64,000 nucleotides of DNA from Echinimonas agarilytica (lineage in GTDB: Bacteria > Pseudomonadota > Gammaproteobacteria > Enterobacterales > Neiellaceae): positions 62,001 to 126,000 of the forward strand of contig NZ_JAMQGP010000009.1 in assembly GCF_023703465.1 (NCBI RefSeq), in the 5' to 3' direction. The notes beneath the pieces were generated by a model. It saw nothing but the letters and a program-made list of their open reading frames with translations, had not been told where the DNA came from and made no database searches. Shown in pieces: positions 35,966-45,937 of this stretch. Both the position numbers and the translations under genes were made by a program. The first letter of the stretch is position 1. Every line of letters starts with the position of its first letter.

Positions 35966-38191
35966 TTAATTGCTAAGCGGCGTCATCGCAAAATGGCGAT
36001 CAAAAAAGTGAAGCACTGTATTGTCCAAATGTATCCGCGTATTTTTTCCGCGAATAGAATGCTTGCTGCCCGGGTATGTCATGATTTCAAAGGGTTTCAT
36101 TTCATCTTGTAATGCTTTGAATACCTTCGTTGCGTGGGTAAACAAAACATTGTCATCCGCCATGCCGTGATAAATCATCAAAGGCTTTTCGAGAGATTTT
36201 AGGTAGGGAAATACCGACGAATTTCGGTACCCGATAGCGTTCGATTTGGGGTGGCCTAAGTAACGTTCTGTGTAATGAGTATCGTATAGAAGCCAGTCGG
36301 TGACCGGGGCTCCGCTCACCCCCGCTGAGAAATAATCGCCAGCTTTGTACATGAGCATTTGAGCTAAGTAACCACCGTAGCTATGACCAAATACACCGAT
36401 GCGAGATGAATCCACAAACGGCAATGTTTGTAAGAACTTAGCACCCGCGATTTGATCCTCAACTTCAACGTCTCCAAGTTGCTTGTAAATGGGAGATTCA
36501 AACGCAACTCCCCTACCGTATGAGCCACGATTATCGAGTCGAAATACAACGTAACCTTTGCTCACCAAGTGCTGAATAAAGAATTGGTCGCGCGCAAAGC
36601 TATTTTTCACCATTTGCGCATGAGGGCCTCCATAAACCAACACAATTGCGGGCTTAGCTTGGTCAGCCGCAACATTTGGATTGTTGTATAACGCATAGTG
36701 CAGCGCTTGGCCATCTTTGGCTTTGAGCTGACCAAATTCAGGCCCAATATAATGCTTTTGAAATGGATAATAAGGATGGCTTTCATTCACGTCATTTTGT
36801 TCTAACCAAGCAATACGCTGACCATCTTGGTGATGCACACTCACTTGCGGCAGTACACTCGTCGATGAAAAATCATCCACATAAATACGGCCTTTTTTGG
36901 CGAAGTTAATGCTGTGAAAACCGGGCCGTTTACTGATTTTAGAGATGATGTTAGTTTCTAAGTGAACCGCATACAAATGTCGTTCTAACACGCTATCCTT
37001 ACGGCCAGTGAAGTACACAAGCTTCGATGCTTCATCAACTTTCTCGACCTGATCAATCACCCATTGCCCATGAGTAAGCTGCTGCTTCAGAGTCCCTTTA
37101 TTACTGTACAAATAAAGGTGTTTAAATCCATCACGCTCCGATGCCCAAACAAAATCAGGTTGGTGTTCTAAAAAAGTTAAATCATGATGCAGGTTAATCC
37201 AAGTATTTGAGTCTTCTTGCAATATCAGGCGTTGTGCCTTCGTAATCGTATTAAATGCATATAACTTGAGTGTTTTCTGATCGCGACTTTGCCATTGATA
37301 AGAGACCTCAATTGAATTTTCGAACCAGTCAACTCTTGGCAAGTAAATATCGTGATTGTTGCCTAAGTCGACCCAATCAATGTGTTGACTAGAGATGTCC
37401 ATGACAGCTAGCTTTATGCGTGCATTCGCGGTACCCGTTGATGGGTATCGTTGCGACACCAGCTTGATTTCTTCAGCGTATATTTCGTTTCGAATAATTT
37501 CTTCTACTGCGCTTTCATCGACTTGCGTAAAGGCAATTTTAGATTCGTCAGGCGCCCACCAATATCCGGTCATTCGGTCCATTTCTTCTTGGGCGACAAA
37601 CTCGGCCATGCCGTTTTTAATCAGCCCACCGCCATCTGTCGTTAAGGCCTCTTCACGACCAGATTTTAGATGGTAAATATAGATATTTTGGTTGCGAATG
37701 TAGGATACGTAGTTGCCTTTCGGACTAAACCGTATATCAGTTTCAAAAGCATCGGTCTTGGTCAGCTGAGATGCTTCGCCTCGCTCAAGGTTGTAATAGT
37801 AAATATCGCCGTTTAACGGGAATAAAAGCGACTTTCCATCATTAGACCAAAAGTACTCCATGATCCCTTTGCCATAAATACGCTGACGTTCGCGGCGCGC
37901 TTTTTCTTCGTCAGAAAGGGATTCCTCGCCTTTAATTAGTGTTGCTGAATCGACTAGCAGACGCCTTTGGTTAGCGGCAATATTGTATTCCCACAAATCA
38001 TAGTGTTCGTAATCTTCGGTCTTTCCTTGTAAATACGTCACTCGTGAACCATCAGGAGACACACTCAATTGACGAGGACTCTTGCCCACGAGCGCGGGGT
38101 CGGAGTAGATACGTTCGATGGGCAATACAGGCGTCATAGCAAAGGCATTCCCGACCCAAAATGTAGCGACTAAAAAGAGGAGCTTATTCAT
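35966..38191 (-). CDS. Dipeptidyl-peptidase IV-like serine peptidase (S9B)
   Basis: This 741-aa secreted or periplasmic enzyme has a signal peptide (MNKLLFLVATFWVGNAFA). A beta-propeller N-terminal domain of the DPP-IV type (about 40-480) includes MTGYWWAPDESKIAF and an EE-type motif (AEFVAQEEM) matching the Glu pair that binds the substrate N-terminus. The C-terminal alpha/beta hydrolase domain carries GHSYGG (Ser near 603), DDNVLF (Asp near 678) and SKH (His near 710). DPP-IV enzymes remove X-Pro or X-Ala dipeptides. It is probably monocistronic, with a terminator on its 3' side. The exact specificity is inference. Confidence 0.9.
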   Translation of the reverse strand: MNKLLFLVATFWVGNAFAMTPVLPIERIYSDPALVGKSPRQLSVSPDGSRVTYLQGKTEDYEHYDLWEYNIAANQRRLLVDSATLIKGEESLSDEEKARRERQRIYGKGIMEYFWSNDGKSLLFPLNGDIYYYNLERGEASQLTKTDAFETDIRFSPKGNYVSYIRNQNIYIYHLKSGREEALTTDGGGLIKNGMAEFVAQEEMDRMTGYWWAPDESKIAFTQVDESAVEEIIRNEIYAEEIKLVSQRYPSTGTANARIKLAVMDISSQHIDWVDLGNNHDIYLPRVDWFENSIEVSYQWQSRDQKTLKLYAFNTITKAQRLILQEDSNTWINLHHDLTFLEHQPDFVWASERDGFKHLYLYSNKGTLKQQLTHGQWVIDQVEKVDEASKLVYFTGRKDSVLERHLYAVHLETNIISKISKRPGFHSINFAKKGRIYVDDFSSTSVLPQVSVHHQDGQRIAWLEQNDVNESHPYYPFQKHYIGPEFGQLKAKDGQALHYALYNNPNVAADQAKPAIVLVYGGPHAQMVKNSFARDQFFIQHLVSKGYVVFRLDNRGSYGRGVAFESPIYKQLGDVEVEDQIAGAKFLQTLPFVDSSRIGVFGHSYGGYLAQMLMYKAGDYFSAGVSGAPVTDWLLYDTHYTERYLGHPKSNAIGYRNSSVFPYLKSLEKPLMIYHGMADDNVLFTHATKVFKALQDEMKPFEIMTYPGSKHSIRGKNTRIHLDNTVLHFFDRHFAMTPLSN

Positions 38192-38342
38192 TTACGGCAC
38201 ATGGCAATAGAAATATTTCCATCAACTTTAAGTAAAACAGTTGTAATTACAACCTGCAACAGCAATGCAAGTGCAGCCTTCCTGTTCATTTGCCATTACA
38301 AATGTGGCTACGAAATAATCGGCCGTGAAAAAAGATGTGGTA

Positions 38343-38372
38343 CAAAAAAGCCAGCTACTGCTGGCTTCTTTT
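38343..38372 (-). terminator. Intrinsic terminator after yajQ
   Basis: On minus, AAGCCAGC / GCTGGCTT with a 4-nt loop and a run of T follows the yajQ stop by about 25 nt. Confidence 0.88.
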
Positions 38373-38392
38373 CACGCTGAAATCAAAACTCG

Positions 38393-38875
38393 TTAATCGC
38401 GAAAATTTTCGTACTGTAGCGGTTGCTCTGTTTCTTCGCTCCTGAAAAAAGCGATGACCTGTTGTAAATCATCACGTTTTTTTCCCGTTACCCGAAGCTT
38501 GTCGCCTTGAATACTGGCCTGAACTTTGAACTTACTTTCTTTAATTTGTTTCACTAGCTTTTTAGCGTAAGGCTGTTCTAGTCCTTGCTTAAATGTGACC
38601 GGCTGTGAGTAAGTTTTTCCAGTATGGTCAATACTGCCAAGTGAAATAGCATTCGGATCGACGTGCCGTTTGGCGAGGTTCTTTCTAAGGATATCTTCCA
38701 TTTGGCGTAACTGAAAGTCTGATTCGGTCTTCATTGTCACTACGAGATCTTTGTAGTTAAACGACGCTTCAACGTTCCTAAAATCAAATCGAGTTTCTAG
38801 TTCTCGAGAGGCGTTAGCAACTGAGTTATTTACTTCTACTTCATCTACTTCTGAAACGATGTCAAACGATGGCAT
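38393..38875 (-). CDS. yajQ: YajQ family nucleotide-binding protein
   Basis: This 160-aa soluble protein (E. coli YajQ 163 aa) begins [19 protein letters not shown], the conserved N-terminus. It contains [21 protein letters not shown]-type features and ends with [17 protein letters not shown], typical of DUF520. YajQ proteins bind nucleotides and in Xanthomonas one binds c-di-GMP. The cellular role here is not established. A terminator follows and a lipoprotein gene precedes it by 10 nt, so the two are probably in one transcript. Confidence 0.94.
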   Translation of the reverse strand: MPSFDIVSEVDEVEVNNSVANASRELETRFDFRNVEASFNYKDLVVTMKTESDFQLRQMEDILRKNLAKRHVDPNAISLGSIDHTGKTYSQPVTFKQGLEQPYAKKLVKQIKESKFKVQASIQGDKLRVTGKKRDDLQQVIAFFRSEETEQPLQYENFRD

Positions 38876-38885
38876 TCATCTACTC

Positions 38886-39320
38886 CTAATCATTCATTGC
38901 AAAAGGCCAATGGATCACCTTGCGTTGGCCATTGTCTAATAGTACCTCAACCTCAAGCTTCCACACCATGTTTGCATGAGTACAAGCCACCACGATCATT
39001 TCGCCACTTAGATTATTGGACGACGATTGAATGAGCGTGACTGGAATCCGCCCCATATACATATTGGCCCCGACCAAACGTCCATCGAATTCGGCTAAAT
39101 TCCAGTCTTCGGGGAACTGAATTTCAAAACTGATAGGCTGTTCAAGTTTTATGCTTTGTTGCAACATAATTACAACATTGGGTTGATCCCGCGCAACACA
39201 CTCTAACTTATTATTTAGGCAGTATTCGCTCTGCATGTTCGCACTTTCTGGCTGGCACGCCATAATTACAAACAAGGAGCAAATCGAAAAAGTACGAGTT
39301 ATCGAATTCATGTGGTTCAT
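38886..39320 (-). CDS. Predicted lipoprotein next to the cbb3 oxidase locus
   Basis: From the ATG at 39320 the product is 144 aa; ATG at 39311 is equally possible, and neither has a clear Shine-Dalgarno. The N-terminus is a short hydrophobic stretch ending FVIMAC, a lipobox with Cys as the mature first residue. The remainder is beta-rich, with LVGANMYMGRIPV and VVACTHANMVWKLEV. That looks like the FixH/CopC-like sandwich, where MYMGR-type Met residues recur. It is divergent from ccoN (197 nt apart). A role in oxidase or copper biogenesis is inference from position and Met-rich motif only. Confidence 0.6.
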   Translation of the reverse strand: MNHMNSITRTFSICSLFVIMACQPESANMQSEYCLNNKLECVARDQPNVVIMLQQSIKLEQPISFEIQFPEDWNLAEFDGRLVGANMYMGRIPVTLIQSSSNNLSGEMIVVACTHANMVWKLEVEVLLDNGQRKVIHWPFAMND

Positions 39321-39556
39321 AAATAACGCTTTTAATAACTTTAGAACATGTGTAAACAAAGTGTGGCTCAGCTATCTTTTTACTGTGTAGTCGAGTAGAA
39401 TCACGTCGCCTTTAAGCGGCACGTGCTGAATCAATTTTATATTTGATACTGCATTGCGAACCGGCGCGGTATTGTAACCGTAAAAGTTTGGAGAGGTCGC
39501 AGCGGTAATCCGTTTTTTATTTTAACAACTAAATCACAGGCAGCGGAAGCAGAGCT

Positions 39557-41005
39557 ATGAGTGAGACACAGTCAGCAAACGTTGACTATGACTACAATGT
39601 TGTCCGTCAGTTTTCGGTAATGACCGTAATCTGGGGCATTGTAGGCATGGCAGTCGGCGTATTTATTGCAGCGCAATTATATTGGCCGGCATTAAATTTT
39701 GACACCCCTTGGTTGACGTTCAGTCGACTCCGACCACTTCACACCAATGCAGTTATTTTTGCGTTTGGTGGATGTGCCCTTTTTGCAACCTCCTACTATG
39801 TGGTTCAACGCACTTGTCAAACACGTTTGTTTGGTGGTTGGTTGATACCTTTCACATTTTGGGGTTGGCAGTTAGTCATTTTGGCAGCCGCCATTACTCT
39901 TCCGATGGGTCTAACGTCATCGAAAGAATATGCCGAGCTTGAGTGGCCAATTGATATTTTAATCACCCTTGTTTGGGTTTCTTACGCGATTGTGTTCTTT
40001 GGCACGATTGTGAAGCGTAAAACGTCTCACATTTATGTGGCTAACTGGTTCTACGGTGCATTTATCATCACAGTTGCTGTGTTACACATAGTGAACTCTG
40101 CTGCTATACCTGTATCGCTTTGGAAGTCCTACTCCATTTATCCCGGGGCGGTTGATGCCATGGTTCAGTGGTGGTACGGACACAATGCTGTAGGTTTCTT
40201 CTTAACTGCTGGTTTCTTGGGCATGATGTACTACTTCGTGCCTAAACAAGCGGGTCGCCCTGTTTACTCCTATCGTTTGTCTATCGTTCACTTTTGGGCG
40301 TTGGTGTCGATTTATATTTGGGCAGGTCCACACCATTTACATTACACCGCCCTACCAGACTGGACTCAGTCACTCGGTATGGTGATGTCAGTGATCTTGT
40401 TCGTACCTTCTTGGGGCGGCATGATTAACGGTATTATGACCTTGTCAGGCGCGTGGCATAAACTTCGCCACGACCCAATTTTGCGTTTCTTGATTGTTTC
40501 TCTGTCGTTCTACGGCATGTCGACCTTCGAAGGTCCGATGATGGCAATCAAGACCGTCAATGCACTGTCGCATTACACAGACTGGACAGTTGGACACGTT
40601 CACTCAGGCGCATTAGGCTGGGTTGCAATGGTTTCAATCGGTGCTATTTACCACCTCATTCCAGTGTTGTTTGGTCACAAGCGCATGTATAGCGTATCGC
40701 TCATCAATACGCATTTCTGGCTGGCAACAATTGGTGTTGTGTTATACATCGTGGCGATGTGGATCGCGGGTGTGATGCAAGGCTTGATGTGGAGTGCGGT
40801 AAATGCCGACGGCACATTAACTTACTCCTTTGTTGAAGCGTTAGAAGCAACTAAACCTTATTATTTAGTTCGCTTTATTGGTGGCTTGTTCTTCTTAGGT
40901 GGAATGCTGCTGATGGCTTACAACATGTTCAAAACCATCGCTGCGCCTAAAGGTAGCTTGGACGATGTTCCTGAAGAGTCAGAAATGACTGCTCAACCGG
41001 CGTAA
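39557..41005 (+). CDS. ccoN: cbb3-type cytochrome c oxidase subunit I
   Basis: This is the catalytic haem-copper subunit of the high-affinity terminal oxidase, 482 aa with about twelve membrane helices. Conserved pieces include [16 protein letters not shown] (a haem-b ligand His), [18 protein letters not shown] (CuB His and cross-linked Tyr region), [12 protein letters not shown] (two CuB His) and [10 protein letters not shown] (haem ligands). It is the first gene of ccoNOQP, with ccoO starting 11 nt after its stop. I saw no convincing FNR box in the 197-nt leader, although FNR control is usual. Confidence 0.97.
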   Translation: MSETQSANVDYDYNVVRQFSVMTVIWGIVGMAVGVFIAAQLYWPALNFDTPWLTFSRLRPLHTNAVIFAFGGCALFATSYYVVQRTCQTRLFGGWLIPFTFWGWQLVILAAAITLPMGLTSSKEYAELEWPIDILITLVWVSYAIVFFGTIVKRKTSHIYVANWFYGAFIITVAVLHIVNSAAIPVSLWKSYSIYPGAVDAMVQWWYGHNAVGFFLTAGFLGMMYYFVPKQAGRPVYSYRLSIVHFWALVSIYIWAGPHHLHYTALPDWTQSLGMVMSVILFVPSWGGMINGIMTLSGAWHKLRHDPILRFLIVSLSFYGMSTFEGPMMAIKTVNALSHYTDWTVGHVHSGALGWVAMVSIGAIYHLIPVLFGHKRMYSVSLINTHFWLATIGVVLYIVAMWIAGVMQGLMWSAVNADGTLTYSFVEALEATKPYYLVRFIGGLFFLGGMLLMAYNMFKTIAAPKGSLDDVPEESEMTAQPA

Positions 41006-41016
41006 GGAGTTTAGCG

Positions 41017-41625
41017 ATGAAATTGAGCCATGAATTTCTAGAAAAGAATGTAGGCATTTTGGCAATCTTTATTGTGATTGCTATCTCTTGGGGTGGCCTA
41101 GCGCAGATCACCCCACTGCTCTACAGCGATGAGGTAATGGAGCCTGTTGAAGGCTTAGTGCCTTACACTGCGTTGCAAATGGAAGGACGCGACATTTATA
41201 TCCGTGAAGGTTGTAATAACTGTCACAGTCAAATGATTCGCCCATTCCGTGCAGAAACAGAACGCTACGGCCACTACTCGGTAGCCGGTGAAAGTGTTTG
41301 GGAACACCCGTTTTTGTGGGGTTCAAAACGTACTGGCCCTGATCTAGCCCGCGTTGGCGGACGTTATAGTGATGAATGGCACCGTGTACATTTGATCGAC
41401 CCTCGTGCGGTTGTGCCAGAATCCAACATGCCAGGTTTCCCTTGGCTTGCGGAAAACACGCTCGATGGCGAGTTAACGCAGAAGAAACTTGCATTGTTCC
41501 GTGATCGTTTCGGTGTGCCATACACTGACGAAGACATTGCTACTGCTGAAGAAGCTGTTGCTGGCAAGACTGAAATGGAAGCTCTGATTGCTTATTTACA
41601 GTCTCTAGGCACAGCCCTTAAGTAA
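41017..41625 (+). CDS. ccoO: cbb3-type cytochrome c oxidase subunit II
   Basis: This 202-aa mono-haem cytochrome c subunit has an N-terminal membrane anchor (about 12-32). A single CNNCH haem site lies at about residue 66 ([16 protein letters not shown]), followed by the [13 protein letters not shown] segment and a Met-ligand region ([10 protein letters not shown]). AAGGAG precedes the ATG. It transfers electrons between CcoP and CcoN. The 202-residue length and motif order are typical of the family. Confidence 0.97.
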   Translation: MKLSHEFLEKNVGILAIFIVIAISWGGLAQITPLLYSDEVMEPVEGLVPYTALQMEGRDIYIREGCNNCHSQMIRPFRAETERYGHYSVAGESVWEHPFLWGSKRTGPDLARVGGRYSDEWHRVHLIDPRAVVPESNMPGFPWLAENTLDGELTQKKLALFRDRFGVPYTDEDIATAEEAVAGKTEMEALIAYLQSLGTALK

Positions 41626-41634
41626 GGAAAAGCT

Positions 41635-41817
41635 ATGAGTTACGGTGATTTTCAAGGCGTAATTACACTGGTGTTAATGGCAATTTTCATTGGCATCGTT
41701 TTGTGGGCCTACAGCAACAGACGCAAAAAAGCGTTTGATGAGGCCGCGAATTTAGTATTCGCCGACGAACAGGATAAACAACACAAACACAAGCGGGAGC
41801 CAGCCCAGCATGAATAG
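41635..41817 (+). CDS. ccoQ: cbb3-type oxidase subunit CcoQ (subunit IV)
   Basis: This 60-aa protein has one membrane helix (LVLMAIFIGIVLWAYSNRRK) followed by a charged tail with FDEAANLVFADEQD, the CcoQ pattern. It overlaps ccoP by 8 nt. CcoQ stabilises the assembled cbb3 complex in species where it has been studied. Confidence 0.92.
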   Translation: MSYGDFQGVITLVLMAIFIGIVLWAYSNRRKKAFDEAANLVFADEQDKQHKHKREPAQHE

Positions 41818-42760
41818 TTTCTGGAGCGTCGCAGTTACGCTGATTACAATTGGAAGTATCGCAGCATTCACATTTCTGCTGTATTGGTGCTCAAAAGATA
41901 AAATGGGCAAAGAAGAAGGCGAATCAATGGGTCATTCATTTGACGGCATTGAAGAGCTAAACAATGGTCTACCAAAATGGTGGACATACATGTTCTACAT
42001 GACCATTGTCTTCGCCTTGGGCTATTTGGTTCTGTATCCAGGATTAGGTAATTATGAAGGCGTTTTAGGCTGGAAATCAGCCAATAAAAACGTTCAATCG
42101 ATTGCTGAATCTAAAGCAGCTGCTGCCGCAGAAGTGGGTATCGTTCAATACGATGTTGAAGTTCGCGCAGCAGATGCTAAATATGCGCCTATATTTGAAG
42201 CTTTTGCAGATATCCCCGTTGAGGAACTTGCTTACAACGAAGACGCTGTAAAAATTGGTCGTCGTTTATTTTTGCAAAACTGTTCTCAATGTCATGGTTC
42301 TGATGCCGGTGGTACAACAGGCTTCCCTAACTTGACTGATGACAAATGGCTTTGGGGTGGAACGCCTGAAGACATTAAGCACACGTTGCTTGAAGGTCGT
42401 GTTGCTGCCATGCCTGCTTGGGAAGAAACATTGGGAGACGACGGTGTTAAAGCTGTTATCGAATATGTATTATCTCTTTCAGGCCGTCGTGGTTTGGACG
42501 TGAAGCTAGTTGAGCAAGGCAAGCAAAAGTTTGTGTTGTGTGCCGCTTGCCATGGTCCTGACGGTACTGGCAACAAAGTGTTCGGTGCTCCAGATTTGAC
42601 TGACCAGACCTGGTTGTATGGTGGTTCGCGTCGAGCGATTGAAGACACCATCCGCAATGGTCGCGCTGGCGTCATGCCTGCATGGAAAGAGCGTTTAGGT
42701 GAAGATAAAGTACACGTTTTAACGTCGTACATTTATCGTTTGTCTCACCCGAATCAGTAA
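41810..42760 (+). CDS. ccoP: cbb3-type oxidase subunit III (di-haem cytochrome c)
   Basis: This 316-aa protein has two N-terminal membrane segments, then two cytochrome c domains. CSQCHG (about residue 158) and CAACHG (about 244) are the two haem sites. Each is followed by a Met-ligand motif of the MPAWEE/MPAWKE type. The segment DGIEELNNGLPKWWTYMFY between the helices is a CcoP signature. It receives electrons from soluble cytochromes. A terminator follows, separating the structural genes from the assembly genes ccoHIS. Confidence 0.97.
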   Translation: MNSFWSVAVTLITIGSIAAFTFLLYWCSKDKMGKEEGESMGHSFDGIEELNNGLPKWWTYMFYMTIVFALGYLVLYPGLGNYEGVLGWKSANKNVQSIAESKAAAAAEVGIVQYDVEVRAADAKYAPIFEAFADIPVEELAYNEDAVKIGRRLFLQNCSQCHGSDAGGTTGFPNLTDDKWLWGGTPEDIKHTLLEGRVAAMPAWEETLGDDGVKAVIEYVLSLSGRRGLDVKLVEQGKQKFVLCAACHGPDGTGNKVFGAPDLTDQTWLYGGSRRAIEDTIRNGRAGVMPAWKERLGEDKVHVLTSYIYRLSHPNQ

Positions 42761-42776
42761 GTCTACTTATAGATTG

Positions 42777-42808
42777 AAAAAACGCTCCTATTAAGGGGCG
42801 TTTTTTTT
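42777..42808 (+). terminator. Terminator after ccoNOQP
   Basis: Stem AAAAAACGCTCC / GGGGCGTTTTTT with a 6-nt loop and one G-T pair, then T8. It lies 16 nt after ccoP. Confidence 0.92.
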
Positions 42809-42840
42809 TGGAAAGCAGTACAATAGCCGCGTTATTTTAA

Positions 42841-43344
42841 TTGGAGCATATTGTGACTCGTCGTTGGTATAAGCAGTTTTGGCCTTGGTTTCTTATCTTC
42901 TTACCTATGTGCGCAGTGGTAGCGAGTTTTACAACGTTATATATTGCCATTGGCGCGCAGCAAGACATGGTGGTGGATGATTACTATAAGAAAGGTAAGG
43001 CGATTAACTTCCAAAAAGACAAACAGAATGCCGCAATGGCGCTTAAGTTGTCGGTGGATTTAGCACTGCAACCTGATGCCGTTGCAATCGATTTTGTCAC
43101 GGGTGCGTCTAGCTTAGACGGCAGTGCACTCGAGGTGAACTTCTATCACACGACACTGGCCTCCAAAGATTTTACAGTGTTGGCTGTAAAGGATGCTCGG
43201 GGACAATACAAAGCTCCACTGACACAAGAAATTACAGGTAAATGGCGTGTCACTATTGAACCGTATGACGCTCAATGGCGTTTGAGAAAGACGCTTAAAC
43301 TTCCTTTAGAACAAACGATTCATATCGATCCACTTAGCCACTAA
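42841..43344 (+). CDS. ccoH: FixH/CcoH family oxidase assembly protein
   Basis: This 167-aa protein has one N-terminal membrane helix (WPWFLIFLPMCAVVASFTTLYIAI) and the VVDDYYKKGKAIN signature of FixH proteins. A beta-sandwich periplasmic domain follows. Its start reads TTG-GAG-rich upstream and then ATG/TTG in TTGGAGCATATTGTG; I keep the ATT-proximal start at 42841, but the GTG at 42853 (12 nt later, preceded by GGAG) is a good alternative. The last base is shared with the ccoI ATG, so the two are coupled. FixH proteins aid cbb3 assembly. Confidence 0.88.
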   Translation: MEHIVTRRWYKQFWPWFLIFLPMCAVVASFTTLYIAIGAQQDMVVDDYYKKGKAINFQKDKQNAAMALKLSVDLALQPDAVAIDFVTGASSLDGSALEVNFYHTTLASKDFTVLAVKDARGQYKAPLTQEITGKWRVTIEPYDAQWRLRKTLKLPLEQTIHIDPLSH

Positions 43345-45761
43345 TGTCCCAAAGTAAGCATTGCTATCATTGCCACGAGCCTATACCCGATGGCTTCACT
43401 TTAAACGTAGAGGTTCTTAACGCACCTCGCTCAATGTGCTGTTTAGGATGTGCAGCAGTGGCAGAATCGATTGTTGATTCAGGGCTATCAGACTATTACC
43501 GCCACCGCACCGACGTTGCGCTAAAAATTGAAGGCGAGCTTATTCCAGATGCGCTCAAAACTCAGTTTTCCCAGCTGGATATTGATGATGTTCAGCGTGA
43601 ATTTTGTACATCTGAAGGTGCCGAGCGCGAAGCCTTATTGTCGATAGACGGCGTTAAATGTGGCGCTTGCGCTTGGTTGATTGAAACTACCTTGTATAAA
43701 CAAGTAGGCGTAGTCAAAGCAACCGTCAATGCTTCTACGCACCGCCTATTATTGCGTTGGCACAACGACACAACCCAGCTTAGCACCTTACTTTCTGCCC
43801 TTGCTCGGCTCGGCTATCAAGCGCTACCGTACGATAGCGAACATGAAGATCAACGGTACAAGCATCAAAAACAAAACTATCTCATTCGCTTGGGCGTCGC
43901 GGCACTTGCCAGTATGCAAGTGATGATGTTTGCAGTAGCCTTGTACTTTGGTGTGGTGGATATGGAACCGCAGCACGTTGCATATATGCGCTGGGTGTCA
44001 TTATTGATGGCAACACCAGTCATCATTTATTCGGCATTACCATTTTATCAAAACGCGCTGATAGCGCTGCGCTCCGGTCAGCTAAATATGGATGTCCCAG
44101 TGTCGTTAGCGCTGGTTGTGGCTTACGTTGCAAGTGCCTGGGCTACGCTGTATGAAACTGGCGAAGTATACTTCGAATCAATTTCGATGTTCGTGTTTTT
44201 TCTGCTGCTGGGTCGCTACTTTGAGTTAATGGCACGCTACAAGGCCAATGCTAAAAGTGCCAATGCTGTTAAATTATTACCCGCTGTGGTGCACCGCCGC
44301 GTTGATGGCAGACTAGAAACTGTGCCGGTAAAGTCCATTACTGTGGGCGATACTCTGTTGCTCAAACCCGGCGAAACAATGGCTGTTGATGCAATTGTTC
44401 TCAGCGGAGATAGTCATGTTGATTTGTCGGTGTTGACCGGTGAACACTTACCCATACGCATGGCCACCGGCGAAACTATTTACGCTGGCGCCATTAACCT
44501 TGACCAACCGCTTGAGATTCAAGTCACTGAGATCAAAGAAACCTTGGTTGCATCAATAGTCAGGCTACAAGAGCAAGCCTTGGCAGAGCGCTCTGCATCA
44601 GTTTCGTTCGCTGATTCCATTGCACGATACTTTGTATTGGCATTGCTCATCATCGCCGTTAGTACGGCTTTGTTCTGGTGGTTTCAATCGCCGGACGATG
44701 CGTTGTGGATCACGCTGGCAGTGTTGGTTGCAACGTGCCCTTGCGCGTTGTCTCTCGCAACACCGACGGCGATGACAGTCGGACTGAGCCGGTTAAGTGA
44801 AATAGGTGTGATTGCTCGGCGCGCCGATTTACTCAACGAATTAGCCAAAGTCGACACCGTCGTGTTTGATAAAACAGGGACACTTACACACGGAAAAACC
44901 ACCGTATCTGATGTGACTTACTATTCCCAGATCGAACACGCAAAGGTCATTGCAATCGCCAAAGCGCTTGAACAGGCCTCGACCCACCCACTCGCCCATG
45001 CCATCAATCAGTTAGATTCTGAACAAAATTGGCAGAGTTGCGCAACGGATATTCAACATGTTGAAGGCCTAGGCATTTACGGCACCATTGATGGCTCAAA
45101 ATTTGTCATTGGTGGAGCCGCTTGGGTTGAAACCATGTGCCATGTTAGCTGTGACACCCAACACCGAGTTGTATTGGCCCAACAAGGCCAGGTCATTGCA
45201 GGCTTTGACTTTAAGGACAGTCTCAGAGGCGACGCACCACAAGCTATTGAACAAGTAAAAATGCTGTCATTGACACCCGTGTTACTCAGTGGTGATCAGC
45301 AGCGCCATGTTGACGCGCTTGCACACACATTGAGTATTGAAACGGCTTTAGGTGATCGGACGCCACAAACTAAACTGGATTGGGTTCGAGAATCTCAGCG
45401 TCTACATAAAAAGGTGTTGATGATTGGCGATGGCATTAATGACGGACCCGTGCTTTCGCAGGCCAATGCGTCGTTGGCTATTGCAGACGGCACTGACATC
45501 GCTAAACGCAGTGCTGATGGCGTTTTGGTTAACCCAAAATTGGTGAGTATTAGCAAAGCAATTCAAATTTCTAAGAGTACGCAGTCGATTATCAAACAAA
45601 ATCTAGCGTGGGCGTTGGGATACAATGTATTGGTTCTACCACTTGCAGTGAGTGGATTATTGCCTCCCTACATTGCGGTGATTGGCATGTCGAGTTCTAG
45701 TTTAATTGTTGTTGTAAATGCCCTACGTGTTGGTCGAAAAACGGTGGCAACTCAATCATGA
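43344..45761 (+). CDS. ccoI: Copper-transporting P1B-type ATPase CcoI/FixI
   Basis: This 805-aa P-type ATPase exports Cu(I) needed to mature the cbb3 oxidase. An N-terminal extension holds several Cys (CYHCHEP, CCLGCAA). A heavy-metal domain with KCGACAW follows (about residue 110). Membrane helices include the ion-path CPC (ATCPCALSLATP, about 464). Catalysis is by DKTGTLTHGK (Asp near 509), and GDGINDGPVL lies near the end. The N-terminal zinc-ribbon-like piece is typical of the FixI subgroup rather than CopA. The start shares a base with ccoH and the end overlaps ccoS by 4 nt. Confidence 0.96.
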   Translation: MSQSKHCYHCHEPIPDGFTLNVEVLNAPRSMCCLGCAAVAESIVDSGLSDYYRHRTDVALKIEGELIPDALKTQFSQLDIDDVQREFCTSEGAEREALLSIDGVKCGACAWLIETTLYKQVGVVKATVNASTHRLLLRWHNDTTQLSTLLSALARLGYQALPYDSEHEDQRYKHQKQNYLIRLGVAALASMQVMMFAVALYFGVVDMEPQHVAYMRWVSLLMATPVIIYSALPFYQNALIALRSGQLNMDVPVSLALVVAYVASAWATLYETGEVYFESISMFVFFLLLGRYFELMARYKANAKSANAVKLLPAVVHRRVDGRLETVPVKSITVGDTLLLKPGETMAVDAIVLSGDSHVDLSVLTGEHLPIRMATGETIYAGAINLDQPLEIQVTEIKETLVASIVRLQEQALAERSASVSFADSIARYFVLALLIIAVSTALFWWFQSPDDALWITLAVLVATCPCALSLATPTAMTVGLSRLSEIGVIARRADLLNELAKVDTVVFDKTGTLTHGKTTVSDVTYYSQIEHAKVIAIAKALEQASTHPLAHAINQLDSEQNWQSCATDIQHVEGLGIYGTIDGSKFVIGGAAWVETMCHVSCDTQHRVVLAQQGQVIAGFDFKDSLRGDAPQAIEQVKMLSLTPVLLSGDQQRHVDALAHTLSIETALGDRTPQTKLDWVRESQRLHKKVLMIGDGINDGPVLSQANASLAIADGTDIAKRSADGVLVNPKLVSISKAIQISKSTQSIIKQNLAWALGYNVLVLPLAVSGLLPPYIAVIGMSSSSLIVVVNALRVGRKTVATQS

Positions 45762-45937
45762 GTATTATTTATATATTGATCCCAATTGCGATTATCTTTG
45801 TGTTTATCGCCATAGGCATCTTCATTTGGGCAGTCAAAACTCAGCAGTTTGATGATTTAGAACGTCATGGCACAAGTGTTTTGTTTGACAGTGAAAATCA
45901 GACTAAGCGCAAAGAAACGAATCGCATCGATGAATGA
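45758..45937 (+). CDS. ccoS: cbb3 oxidase maturation protein CcoS
   Basis: This 59-aa protein starts at 45758 in an ATGA overlap with ccoI. It has one membrane helix (IPIAIIFVFIAIGIFIWAV) and the CcoS hallmark WAVKTQQFDDLERHG right after it. It is needed for insertion of cofactors into the cbb3 oxidase in Rhodobacter. The last codons overlap the start of the next gene (ATG at 45930). Confidence 0.95.
   Translation: MSIIYILIPIAIIFVFIAIGIFIWAVKTQQFDDLERHGTSVLFDSENQTKRKETNRIDE

Noticed and set aside
39420-39470. FNR box upstream of ccoN
   Set aside because: The region has ATCAATTTTATATTTGAT, which is the half sites in the wrong order for TTGAT-N4-ATCAA; another TTGAT has no matching partner.
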